A model generated the notes under the pieces. That model was given only the letters and a program-made list of their open reading frames with translations. It was not told where the DNA came from and searched no databases. From Flavobacterium sp. KJJ (lineage in GTDB: Bacteria; Bacteroidota; Bacteroidia; Flavobacteriales; Flavobacteriaceae): 64,000 bases of DNA. The translations under genes were made by a program, and so were the position numbers. Shown here piece by piece: positions 7,608 through 16,082 of the stretch. The stretch is from the NCBI RefSeq assembly GCF_000708595.2, contig NZ_JARP01000003.1:310001-374000 (forward strand), written 5' to 3'. Within the stretch, counting starts at the first letter, position 1. Each line of letters starts with the position of its first letter.

Positions 7608-8118
7608 TATAACTTAAGTAATTTTTAATTAATATTGATAATAAAGCATTATTGTCATTATTAAGAATTCTTTCATAATCATCTTGATAGGAATTGACAA
7701 AACCATCATCGAAATTGATGATTTTTACTTGTACAAATTTTTCTTGAATGTTCTGTACATATCCATTGGCTAATAATAATTGGAAATTGTTCTTTATATA
7801 GTATATAGAAACGCTTTGCGAATACTCAAGATTGCCATTGTTCTCTACTAATAATAACAAATCAGCACTTGAAAATTGGATAACTTTATTGCTTTCATTA
7901 GCTAATGTTTTATTGGACATGTAGATATCGTATGTCAACTTTAGCGATATAATTAAAATAAATGAATAGGTTATCCATAAAACTGCAAACCATTTAATGC
8001 TGAGCTCAGTATTCCAATCAATGAAGATTGACATTATACCCAAAATGCCTCCTACAATTCCAATTAGAATTGAAATACCATTTAAGGATAAAATCTCTTC
8101 TAGTTTCTGTTTTATCAT
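7600..8118 (-). CDS. Hypothetical two-TM membrane protein, second gene of the HEPN operon
   Basis: A 172-residue protein with two hydrophobic helices, about residues 14-33 (ISILIGIVGGILGIMSIFI) and 43-62 (WFAVLWITYSFILIISL). They are separated by a short loop (DWNTELSIK), so it forms a hairpin in the inner membrane. The C-terminal ~110 residues are soluble and probably cytoplasmic, with alternating strands (KFVQVKIINFDDGFVNSYQD). No known family recognised. It lies 61 nt downstream of the AbiJ/HEPN gene and overlaps the next gene. Membrane hairpin partners are common in abortive defence systems, so a membrane-associated role in defence is plausible but unproven. Confidence 0.65.
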   Translation of the reverse strand: MIKQKLEEILSLNGISILIGIVGGILGIMSIFIDWNTELSIKWFAVLWITYSFILIISLKLTYDIYMSNKTLANESNKVIQFSSADLLLLVENNGNLEYSQSVSIYYIKNNFQLLLANGYVQNIQEKFVQVKIINFDDGFVNSYQDDYERILNNDNNALLSILIKNYLSYNG

Positions 8119-8179
8119 TTTCTAAATTATGACTTTTATAGTTAATAATGATTCGTTGTATTTGTAAGATTATTTTGTT

Positions 8180-9040
8180 CTATTTAAAAGTAATTCCTGC
8201 TTTGCTTGCTTTAACAATTAGATAATTTATAAACGAGCTACTAGAAACAAGCATATATTTTGCATCTTCAAAATCACAATTATGGTCATCCATTAGGGCA
8301 TGGCGGATTCCATCACTATCACTTGTATAGCCATATAATTGTTTAAAACCTCTTTCCAATGAAGCATGAAGTTTAATTTTCCCTTTAATCTTATCAAGAG
8401 CTCCACCTAAACTGTCTTTAGGATTTTCAGATATTGCCTTTGCCACTGATTCAATTGCTGAGATAGACTCTTTTATTGAATTTCTATAATCTGGAGATTT
8501 TCTGTCGGAAAGTTTTTCTAAAGCAGATTTTAAGTGAATATTTACACCCTTTAAAGCTGTAAAATGACCAGACTGATTTATTGCATTTTCAATTTCTTCG
8601 ATTTCATTCGGATTGCTAATGGCTGAAATTGTGTCACCAATAAATCTATAAGCTGAAAATTCTCTTTCTAATATTTCATTGCAAAATATTTTAAAGCCTT
8701 CTTTTTCAATATAAAAGGAGTCTGATTCAATATTAGCAAAAAATTCCAATAAGTCATAGGATTCAAACCACTGACCATTAAAAAAGCTATCTCTAATAAA
8801 CTTTTCTGATTGATAGCGATATTCTGGTATTATATCAATCGGTAATTTATAATGATTGTGCCAAAGTAGTATACAAAACGGATTAAATTCTTCATGTGTG
8901 TAAGCATCTCCGTCTTGCAGTGTGTCAATAACAAGAAGTTTTATTCCGTTCCAAAGTCCATTCTTTAAATCATTATCTAAAGACTCGATTTGCATTTGTT
9001 TGAATGTCGCTACTTTACCTATTCTTTGAGAAAATTTCAT
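8180..9040 (-). CDS. AbiJ-NTD4 / HEPN domain abortive-infection-like protein
   Basis: A 286-residue protein. The N-terminus (FSQRIGKV, then IQIESLDNDLKNGLWN) fits the AbiJ N-terminal domain 4 pattern. The C-terminal ~110 residues fit the HEPN domain seen at the end of AbiJ-like proteins: KESISAIESVAKAI near 190-203, GGALDKIKGKIKLHASLERG, KQLYGYTSDSDGIRHALM with R246-H247, then EDAKYMLVSSSSFINYLI. HEPN domains are commonly RNases in toxin and phage-abortive systems, and the conserved Arg-His is the likely active or structural site. It heads a probable three-gene operon with a two-TM protein and a small beta-rich protein. Family call is from memory; activity is inferred. Confidence 0.8.
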   Translation of the reverse strand: MKFSQRIGKVATFKQMQIESLDNDLKNGLWNGIKLLVIDTLQDGDAYTHEEFNPFCILLWHNHYKLPIDIIPEYRYQSEKFIRDSFFNGQWFESYDLLEFFANIESDSFYIEKEGFKIFCNEILEREFSAYRFIGDTISAISNPNEIEEIENAINQSGHFTALKGVNIHLKSALEKLSDRKSPDYRNSIKESISAIESVAKAISENPKDSLGGALDKIKGKIKLHASLERGFKQLYGYTSDSDGIRHALMDDHNCDFEDAKYMLVSSSSFINYLIVKASKAGITFK

Positions 9041-9238
9041 TTCTATAAATTAGTTTATATTTTGCATTTGATTAAGTCAGCAGTTATCTTTTATGTAACA
9101 GAATTTGAAAATCGCCTAACGCAAATATAAAGATATTCATGTTAATAATTTTATGGAAATTATGCTGTTCTAAGTTTCACATCGTTTTAAGCAAATGCAT
9201 GCGAAGTTGCTATAAACTTGCAGTCGCATGTTGACTTT

Positions 9239-10936
9239 TTATTCTGTTAAAATATCTTTAAAGATTTCAATTAATGTTTCAGATGGGAATTCATACCCTG
9301 TTAATCGGTAACTTATTGGACTCAGTTTTTCTCTTATGTTTCTATTAACTGAATCTTCAATTTCTAATTGTGTTTTTCCATTTGGCTTTTTTAAATTATT
9401 CATTTTCGACAGATGCTTGTCAATAATAGATTTAAAATTACATTCATTATTTTCAAGATATGGTAACCAATAAATTAATGTATCAATATCTATTATTATG
9501 AGATTTTTAATAAAATTAGGGTTGTATTTATCCCTTAGTTTTTCTTTTATTTTAGACAAATACCAATTATTCATAATATAATTAAGTCCTAATATTTCAA
9601 ATATTCTATCATTTACCAATAAGATTGGATATATTGTTAAATTTTTCTTTGAGTTTACATAATCATCGTATTTGAATTCATTTTCAACTATGTGATTTAT
9701 TGTAGTTACTAATTGACCAATCCCAATTGGTTTTTTCTTTTGTTCCAGGAATTTTTCTTTAAATGTTTTTAAGATAGTTTCTATATTTCCAGAACTTTTT
9801 ACTTCTTTAGCAATCAGAACGTCTTTATTTTCAAATAAAAATACCTGATTATTATGTCTTACATAATAGTCGGGTTCATTATCAGTTGTCTCTTTAACTT
9901 CTTTTTTTGTTAAATATTTTTTTGAAAAAACTCTATCAAGTATATGTTTCATTAAATATTCTTCGGAAAATTTGGTGTTATAAAAAGAAAAAAAAGTTCT
10001 ATCATTGGATGGTAAATCGTGTTTTTTATTAAAGCTATCTTTTAAAACAAATCTTACACTTTTATAAAATTTATCTACAACAAAAAAATAATCTATAATT
10101 GAATAAGTTTCATCATCGATTTTGTAGAGAGGATGATTTCGTAAGTTTAAGAAATCTTTGTCCTCTGTTATTTCATTTGAGACTAATGAATTTAAGAATA
10201 ATTTTGATTTCTCATCTTCAACCTTAAACTTAAAACCGTTTTTTTCTGTCTTAATTCTAAGTAATTGCAAAAGTAACATTTTAGTTTCGTTGATTAATTC
10301 TTCAGAATTTTCTAAATTAAAGTACTTAAACAAACTTATTTCTAGATATTCATAATCTTTATCTGATTTCAAAAAATCGATTAGTAATTCAAAACGTTTT
10401 AGTGTTGATACAATCAATTTAACTAATTCAACATCGTTTCCTTCAAATACTCCTAAATCCGCATTTGAAAAGGACATTGTAATTAACATTTCTGAAAATT
10501 TTTCAATATTATCATCTTTAGACATTGAAAAATTTTCTCTTTTATTTACTTGTTCATTTATTATTAAGAAAGATTTTAACAAGTTGATTTCATCTGAATC
10601 AATATCAACTATTTTATTTTTTACATTTTCAATTAATAAGTCTCGATTTGCTAATATTTTTTCAGCTAGTTTTAGACTCCCTTCTCTTGAAATTACACAA
10701 GGTTTAATTTTTATTTTATTATTCTCACAATATGAGTGAACTCTGTTAATAATATCATTCCTAATATCTATGTTTGAATTTATATTATCATAGTTGGGTT
10801 GAGGAAAACTATTGGAAAATCCAATAATATTTAAGAGCGACTCTGGAGAAATTAATTTTAAATATTCAATTATTTCTTTCTGCTTTTCGTCAGGGAAGAC
10901 CATTCCAAACTCTAATCTAATGATGGTTCTAATCAT
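9239..10936 (-). CDS. Large hypothetical protein with PD-(D/E)XK nuclease-like motif
   Basis: A 565-residue AT-rich protein with no signal peptide. The N-terminal ~320 residues are helical and unrecognised. In the C-terminal half, EPDYYVRHNNQVFLFENKDV gives D356 and E369-N370-K371, the D...ExK spacing of PD-(D/E)XK nucleases on two adjacent strands. It is followed by a helix and a GIGQL segment (Q408) at the position where many such nucleases carry a conserved Gln. This suggests a nuclease effector, perhaps guarding against phage DNA, in a defence island. Only the motif is seen; no named system is recognised. A recombinase relic lies about 105 bp upstream. Confidence 0.65.
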   Translation of the reverse strand: MIRTIIRLEFGMVFPDEKQKEIIEYLKLISPESLLNIIGFSNSFPQPNYDNINSNIDIRNDIINRVHSYCENNKIKIKPCVISREGSLKLAEKILANRDLLIENVKNKIVDIDSDEINLLKSFLIINEQVNKRENFSMSKDDNIEKFSEMLITMSFSNADLGVFEGNDVELVKLIVSTLKRFELLIDFLKSDKDYEYLEISLFKYFNLENSEELINETKMLLLQLLRIKTEKNGFKFKVEDEKSKLFLNSLVSNEITEDKDFLNLRNHPLYKIDDETYSIIDYFFVVDKFYKSVRFVLKDSFNKKHDLPSNDRTFFSFYNTKFSEEYLMKHILDRVFSKKYLTKKEVKETTDNEPDYYVRHNNQVFLFENKDVLIAKEVKSSGNIETILKTFKEKFLEQKKKPIGIGQLVTTINHIVENEFKYDDYVNSKKNLTIYPILLVNDRIFEILGLNYIMNNWYLSKIKEKLRDKYNPNFIKNLIIIDIDTLIYWLPYLENNECNFKSIIDKHLSKMNNLKKPNGKTQLEIEDSVNRNIREKLSPISYRLTGYEFPSETLIEIFKDILTE

Positions 10937-11042
10937 ATTTATTCAATTTATAAAAGTGGTTTAGCCTTTTTAGACAAATTCGAAAAATAGGGTTTGTGTC
11001 AAAATATATAATAATTCGTTACAATTCATCTGTTTTTACTTG

Positions 11043-11156
11043 TTATAATGCTTTATCAGTTAATATTTTTCTAATCTTTACGATTGTATTATTTGATAAG
11101 TTGGTAATTGATGCAAGTTTTCTAATTGAATAGTTTTTGTCTTTTATTAATTTCAC
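11043..11156 (-). pseudogene. Serine recombinase C-terminal HTH remnant
   Basis: This stretch encodes a 37-residue frame (GTG at 11156, TAA at 11043-11045) reading KDKNYSIRKLASITNLSNNT, then IVKIRKIL. That is the Hin/resolvase-type C-terminal helix-turn-helix. It aligns closely at DNA level with the 3' end of the recombinase relic at 15607-15700. The catalytic domain is absent. An AGGAG precedes the GTG, so a tiny peptide could be made, but the simplest reading is a 3' gene fragment marking an old cassette boundary. Confidence 0.75.
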
Positions 11157-11175
11157 TCCTTAATTAATAATTAAT

Positions 11176-11823
11176 TTATTCAAGGTCAAAATTCTTGCTA
11201 ACATCTTTATTGTCATTTTCTGCTATTTTAATTTTCTTAATATAAATTTTCCCATCATTTTCTACTACACTCAAATTATTAGTCCTGTTTTTTGATTTTA
11301 TAAAAACATAATAGATTCCTGGCTTAGTATTTATTACGTAATTTCCGTTGCCATCAACAGTTTTTTTAGGTAAATTATCATCAAGTTTTAATAACTGCAT
11401 GTATAAATCAGTAGATATTTTTGCAAACTTTTCAGGTGTTTCTGATTTATATAGTATTATTTGCTCCATATGACTGCTCATATCTCTTTGTGCATCTTCC
11501 ATTCCTTTTTTGAATGTTTCATTGTCTTGTGCATATTTTTTCTTTCCTTCTGTTTTTTTGAAAGCTACTAAATATTTATCATATCTCTCTTGAGCTTGAA
11601 AATACATATTTTGATAAAATTTACCATAATTGTAATTTTCATAGAGTTTGTAATCAAAGTTTTTAACTGTTAGGCTGTCAATCAATATTACTGATGCGCC
11701 AATATCCGCTTTGTTTCCTTGATATTGGTTGAAATAATAAGTTATAACACCACGAACAGTTGTTTGTGAATAACCTAGGATTGAAATGATAAATAAAAGA
11801 AGAGAAAATATAGTTTTTTTCAT
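11176..11823 (-). CDS. Secreted protein of unknown function with carboxypeptidase-regulatory-like C-terminus
   Basis: A 215-residue protein with a signal peptide (MKKTIFSLLLFIISILGYSQ). The middle is charged and helical (QERYDKYLVAFKKTEGKKK). The C-terminal part, VDGNGNYVINTKPGIYYVFI, resembles the transthyretin-like strands of carboxypeptidase-regulatory domains often found in Bacteroidota periplasmic proteins. It is probably periplasmic or on the outer membrane. It is the only exported protein in the island, which sets it apart from the cytoplasmic defence genes. It follows the 41-codon gene and the AlbA_2 gene on the same strand, but with a gap of 161 nt, so a separate promoter is likely. 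Confidence 0.6.
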   Translation of the reverse strand: MKKTIFSLLLFIISILGYSQTTVRGVITYYFNQYQGNKADIGASVILIDSLTVKNFDYKLYENYNYGKFYQNMYFQAQERYDKYLVAFKKTEGKKKYAQDNETFKKGMEDAQRDMSSHMEQIILYKSETPEKFAKISTDLYMQLLKLDDNLPKKTVDGNGNYVINTKPGIYYVFIKSKNRTNNLSVVENDGKIYIKKIKIAENDNKDVSKNFDLE

Positions 11824-12167
11824 TTGATAAATATTTTGATTTTATTGAATTGTTATTCTTATTAAGAATTGTTGATTAACTCGAATTGGTAGAGATTTTT
11901 GCAGTTCTTAAGGCATTAGTTGTTTATGATAACAAGATGTTTTTATTTACCGACTGAATTAGATTCATTTACAGCAATATTTTTTTACCTATTATTATGA
12001 TAAACCTCTGCTAATTTATAAAGTACATTTCTTATCATGAGTATTTCTTCATTAGTATAAAAAATTCCATTTTTGTTTAATTTCTTTTTGCATGTTGTAA
12101 GTGATAGCATTTTCAAAAATATGTTTGATTAATAAAACTTCAATTTCTCGAAGTGGATTTTATTGAA
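11824..12167. other. AT-rich spacer holding one tiny gene
   Basis: The only coding signal is the 41-residue frame at 11985-12110. The rest is AT-rich with no clear hairpin terminator or repeat. Confidence 0.5.
11985..12110 (-). CDS. 41-residue protein of a small family seen with Bacteroidota mobile elements
   Basis: The frame from ATG (12108-12110) to TAA (11985-11987) reads MLSLTTCKKKLNKNG, then FYTNEEILMIRNVLYKLAEV. From memory this matches a widespread tiny protein (pattern LS...CK..LNK.G..YT.EEI..IR..LY.LAE) found near recombinases and mobile DNA in this phylum. It is mostly helical with one Cys and no TM segment. No biochemical role is known to me; a small DNA-element accessory factor is a guess. 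It is too short for most gene callers. Confidence 0.6.
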   Translation of the reverse strand: MLSLTTCKKKLNKNGIFYTNEEILMIRNVLYKLAEVYHNNR

Positions 12168-13322
12168 TTATTTTATTTTCTTTTTTGATTTAGTTTGTAG
12201 CAATTTTCCAAAAATATTATTGTGATTATTTATTTCGTTGAGAGCTTCAACTATTGGTTGAACAGCATTTTCAGAAAAAACAATTTTATGTGTTTTGTCA
12301 AGTATTTCAACCCAAATAAATTGATTAAATGCTTTGTTTATTTTTGTTTCGTCTGGATTTTCGATTGGTAATTTTTCATCATCAATCCATTTTAGATGCT
12401 TAAAGACAAATTTTAATTGATTTGATGTGAAATTGTAATTACAATGATGTTTTATTTTTTCTAAAAGACTCGAAAAATAAATAAAATCCCTAGGTGTTTT
12501 GCTTTTCAATTCTCCAACTATTTTATAAATTGGTTTGCCTTCATCATTTGATATTTTTCCGATATCTCCAGCCGAAATCGCATTTAATATAATATTGAAA
12601 ACTCCGTTTTCAGTTTGGTCAATATCTATTTCACTACTTGAAAGTAAATTATCTTTTGAGTTGTAGCCATATACAGTATTGTTTTTTGGATTTAGTATTA
12701 GAACTTCTCTGGGATTTATATCAAAAATTTCGGGTAGTAATTTTGACCATATTTCCATAAACTCTTTGTTTTTTTCGTTTGCTTTTACTTGAATGAAACG
12801 ATTGAAATCTTGAGTAGTTGAATTTGCAGTTTCGTTTTTGCCTGAAACACGATAAATAATTTCACCTTTCTTTATGTTATAATCAGGGAAATCATTTATA
12901 GGAATTATTATCTGGTTTTGTTTTTCAATTAATATGTAAAAAAACTTTCTAGTGCCAGATTGAAAGTGTTGTAAATCTAAATCAACCCCAACTTTTGCTA
13001 TTTTGTCGAACTTTTGAGAAATTTTATTTAAATCAATTTTATTTAATAGTTCAAAATTTTTGTTATCTAAACCAGTATCATCAAGCTCACCACTTGATTT
13101 TTCTTCTTTTATTCCAATTAAGAGAATTCCCCCATTCGAATTTGAAAAAGATAAAATATCTTTAGTGAAATTTCGCATAAAAATCTCAACAGGGTCAGTT
13201 TGACCATAAAAATTTAGTTCAAGTTTGTAATCATATAAATTATTTTCTTTTGGAAACTTTCCATGGTTTTTTAGATTATCTATAGTTATTGAAACCTGCT
13301 CTTTTAATAATTTTAAATTCAT
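12168..13322 (-). CDS. AlbA_2/Schlafen-type ATP-binding domain protein
   Basis: A 384-residue protein. The N-terminal AlbA_2 (Schlafen AAA_4-like) domain is recognised from YDYKLELNFYG at 30-40, then FTKDILSFSNSNGGILLIGI at about 52-71. The NSNGG turn is the diagnostic motif. Further family-like strands include IIPINDFPDYNIKKGEIIYR and RVSGKNETAN. The C-terminal half is helical and unrecognised. AlbA_2 proteins occur as regulators, putative RNases or parts of phage defence; which applies here cannot be told. The gene is placed in the right half of the island, upstream of the 41-codon gene. Confidence 0.8.
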   Translation of the reverse strand: MNLKLLKEQVSITIDNLKNHGKFPKENNLYDYKLELNFYGQTDPVEIFMRNFTKDILSFSNSNGGILLIGIKEEKSSGELDDTGLDNKNFELLNKIDLNKISQKFDKIAKVGVDLDLQHFQSGTRKFFYILIEKQNQIIIPINDFPDYNIKKGEIIYRVSGKNETANSTTQDFNRFIQVKANEKNKEFMEIWSKLLPEIFDINPREVLILNPKNNTVYGYNSKDNLLSSSEIDIDQTENGVFNIILNAISAGDIGKISNDEGKPIYKIVGELKSKTPRDFIYFSSLLEKIKHHCNYNFTSNQLKFVFKHLKWIDDEKLPIENPDETKINKAFNQFIWVEILDKTHKIVFSENAVQPIVEALNEINNHNNIFGKLLQTKSKKKIK

Positions 13323-13411
13323 GGCTTTTAGTAATTAAAATTAGGTTTTTGAAAATATAGAATGCAATGTTTTTTCCAATTTTCGACTTTATATGACATC
13401 ATAAATGAATT

Positions 13412-13609
13412 TTAATCTGTGGAAATTCCTTGATTTTCAAAAATTGAACATAATGATTCAATTTCTTCTAAAGTACCGTCTAGAGTTATTAATCCTCCGT
13501 AAGTTTTTCTATTCATTCTAATAAGTAATTTGCCAGTATCTTCTATTTTTTGAAGAATAATAACAGCGGAATTAAATTCATCATTATTTAATGCAATTTC
13601 TTTAACCAT
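13412..13609 (-). CDS. Small hypothetical protein
   Basis: A 65-residue protein (MVKEIALNNDEFNSAVIILQ start) with alternating strands and a GGLITLDGTLEEIESLCSIF helix. No family recognised. It lies 89 nt upstream of the AlbA_2 gene on the same strand and could share its transcript. A purine-rich stretch precedes the ATG. It might be an accessory or antitoxin-sized partner of the AlbA_2 protein, but only size and placement suggest this. Confidence 0.5.
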   Translation of the reverse strand: MVKEIALNNDEFNSAVIILQKIEDTGKLLIRMNRKTYGGLITLDGTLEEIESLCSIFENQGISTD

Positions 13610-13951
13610 TTTAAATTTTATAATTCTGAAAAATATTATTTCTTTTCCAGGTAAATTTGATTAACTATTCTAGCTTTGTTAATAGTAGAATTGAAAAATG
13701 TTTATATTGTTTAAGCTATTTAGTTGGTTATCTTATGAGATGAATGAAAACAAATATATGTATAATCAGATTTGATTTTTAATTTTAGACAAAAACACGT
13801 ATTTATACGTGCTAGTTCTCATTTATTTAATTTAAAAATCAAATATCATTTTTTGTTTTATAAATTGATTACGGAAAACCATATTTTCTTGACATTAAGT
13901 AAAGGCTCTTAATGTTTTTTACTTTAAATATTACTTATAATTATTTCTACG
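13610..13951. promoter_or_regulatory. Divergent intergenic region upstream of the excisionase-like gene
   Basis: No gene is seen. It holds AGTAAAGGCTCTTAAT at 13898-13913, almost the same as AGTAAAGGCTTAAT at 7152-7165 near the left end of the island. It also holds an inverted repeat AAGTAAA (13897-13903) and TTTACTT (13918-13924). The HTH protein encoded just downstream is a candidate binder. Confidence 0.45.
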
Positions 13952-14230
13952 ATGGACAATACAACTATGTTGCATAATATATCACCAGAAAATTTAGAGC
14001 TAATAATTAAGGAAGCTGTTAAAAGTCAATTGGAAGAATTTTTTAAATATATCTCAATTGATAATTCTAATGAATTGCTAACTAGGGCTCAAGCATGTAG
14101 TTTGTTAAAAATTAATATGACCACATTGTGGAATTGGACAAAAAAGCAAAAAATTATTTCTTATGGAATCGGAAATAGAGTTTATTATAAAAAATCTGAA
14201 CTATTAGCGAGCTTAGTTAGATTAAATTGA
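13952..14230 (+). CDS. Excisionase-like helix-turn-helix protein (HTH_17/MerR-type)
   Basis: A 92-residue protein. The C-terminal half is a MerR/excisionase-type winged helix: ELLTRAQACSLLKINMTTLW, then NWTKKQKIISYGIGNRVYYK for the wing, then KKSELLASLV. The N-terminal ~40 residues form an acidic helix usual for Bacteroidota mobile-element HTH_17 proteins. It is the only plus-strand gene of the island. It may act as a recombination directionality factor or repressor; candidate sites are the repeated AGTAAAGGCT motifs at 7152 and 13898. Confidence 0.8.
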   Translation: MDNTTMLHNISPENLELIIKEAVKSQLEEFFKYISIDNSNELLTRAQACSLLKINMTTLWNWTKKQKIISYGIGNRVYYKKSELLASLVRLN

Positions 14231-14269
14231 AAAACATTATATTCTAGTACTAATTTTAGTGAAGCGAAT

Positions 14270-15544
14270 TTATGTCAAGGGCTCACAGTATTCTTTATTT
14301 ACTACCTTATCTCTCAAGACTGCTTTATTACTAAAGTTCCTTGTGATATTTCTTACTATTTCACTGTAGTTATCATCATTTTCTCTTTTATGATAAAATG
14401 GTTTTATAGAGACACAATTTTTATGTTCAAAAAGTGTACTTAAGAGTGTTCGGTCTGAATTTCCGCAAGAATGCCCAAAAATGAATATTTGGTAGTCGCC
14501 ACTATTTAAAAACTCTAATAATTTTTTGTAGTTATCGGTTTCGAAATATTTAGTTGATTTAATATTTTCAAGATAGCTATTTTCATTTAGATTTTCAATT
14601 GATTTGTAGTCTTCATCTATTTCATCTCCAAAGCCAAATATAACATTGTTATTATCTTTCTCGTTGGTAGTTCCATGAATATGAATTACACTTTTTTCTA
14701 GATTTTTATTAACTTCTCTAGGAAGGTCAAACCAAGTCATATCATAATATAATCTCTCAGTAAATGTATAATTAAAATTTAAAAATAGTATTTCTTCTGG
14801 TTGTAAATCAAAATAATCAGATGAAGATTGATATAACAGTCTTGCTCTTATATCCTTTAAAGGTGCATTATTTCCTATTGCTGATATCAGTCTATTTTGT
14901 TTATCATTCGCAATTTTTTGTGGGTGAACCATTGCTGAATCATGGAATTTAAGATGTTCTCGTATGTTTTGAAATTCCAATTCAGCTTTTTTATTTATAG
15001 CAGACTCCGTGAAATCCTTGAATTTAAAATCGGCGTAAATTTTATAAGCGATAGAATTTCTTAGATGTTTATTAGCAACATTTTTATCAAAGTTTTCTTT
15101 GAAATAGTTTTCGGTTTCTCGTAGATAATTTTCGAGTAGTTTTTGTATTCCAGTGAAATCAGAATTTAGTTGAGAAATTGTATATGTGCAGTTTTCATTT
15201 TTGAATGATTCTTTTAAAAGCAAATAATATTCATTTTCAATATCAACCCAATTTTGAATTTGTCTTTTGTTGTTAATATATTCAAGAAATTTATTTTTAA
15301 AAATTAATTCACTTCCATTCCTTTCTAAAGTTTCATGTAATTCCTCAAATTTGATAATTGTAGAAAAATATACGGGTCGTGGTAATCGAGTAATTATTAT
15401 TTCTGTATTTTCAAATAATCTCTCTTTAGTTGACTTAATATCAGATATTATTTTATACCAATAATAACTAATAAAATCATTATAGCTTGTTCTCATTCCA
15501 TGAGCTAAATCAAATCCATTTCCAATAAGTATAATTCTATTCAT
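14270..15544 (-). CDS. AbiH-family abortive infection protein
   Basis: A 424-residue protein that opens with MNRIILIGNGFDLAHGMRTS, the signature start of the AbiH family (PF14253), with GNGFD at 8-12 suggesting a nucleotide-binding loop. Other family-like blocks are ILFLNFNYTFTERLY, VIHIHGTTNEKDNNNVIFGF and YQIFIFGHSCGNSDRTLLST. AbiH was first described as a lactococcal phage abortive infection factor; its mechanism is not clear. It is full length and lies directly downstream of the recombinase relic. It is convergent with the HTH gene. Confidence 0.88.
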   Translation of the reverse strand: MNRIILIGNGFDLAHGMRTSYNDFISYYWYKIISDIKSTKERLFENTEIIITRLPRPVYFSTIIKFEELHETLERNGSELIFKNKFLEYINNKRQIQNWVDIENEYYLLLKESFKNENCTYTISQLNSDFTGIQKLLENYLRETENYFKENFDKNVANKHLRNSIAYKIYADFKFKDFTESAINKKAELEFQNIREHLKFHDSAMVHPQKIANDKQNRLISAIGNNAPLKDIRARLLYQSSSDYFDLQPEEILFLNFNYTFTERLYYDMTWFDLPREVNKNLEKSVIHIHGTTNEKDNNNVIFGFGDEIDEDYKSIENLNENSYLENIKSTKYFETDNYKKLLEFLNSGDYQIFIFGHSCGNSDRTLLSTLFEHKNCVSIKPFYHKRENDDNYSEIVRNITRNFSNKAVLRDKVVNKEYCEPLT

Positions 15545-15606
15545 GATTTTATTTTAATCAAATATATAGAATATTTTTTCTTACAATATTGAAAGGTAGA
15601 ATTAAT

Positions 15607-16082
15607 TTATGATAACATTTTTCTAATTTTAACTATTGTATTATTTAATAAGTTGGTAATTGACGCAAGTTTTCTAATTGAATAATTTTATCCTTAATCA
15701 ATTCTAAATGTGATTGATTGTATTTTGACAAGAATTGTTGAGGTGTTTCAATAGTGTTTAATAGTCTGCCTTTATAAGTTCCTTTTGCTTTAGCAATTAA
15801 GATACCTTCTTTTTGTCTTTCTAATAAAGACGCTCTTTCCATTTCAGCAACATTACTTAAAACATCGGTAATCATTTTGAAGATAGAATTAGGTTTGTTG
15901 TCAATCATAGAATAAAAGCCAATGTTTTCTACATAAACATTTATATTAAGAGTGCTTAGTAAGTTTAAGATACTTTGAATATCAAAAGCATTTCTTCCAA
16001 GTCTATCTATAAAATAATATTGAATAAAATATTTAATAGAAGCCTTTTTGAAGATAAATTCCAATAAAAAACCCTTAAACAT
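15607..16082 (-). pseudogene. Serine recombinase (Hin/resolvase type), 5'-truncated and frameshifted
   Basis: The open frame 15645-16082 covers FIDRLGRNAFDIQSILNLL and EMERASLLERQKEGILIAKA, the middle and E-helix of a small serine recombinase. The first ~60-65 residues, including the catalytic Ser (expected YxRVS), are missing. The upstream sequence is instead the right att repeat from 16050. Near the 3' end one base is lost relative to the relic at 11043-11156 (GATAAAATTATTC versus GACAAAAACTATTC). The frame therefore ends early at 15645; the corrected frame would run to TAA at 15607-15609. The gene is dead by two lesions. Confidence 0.85.
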
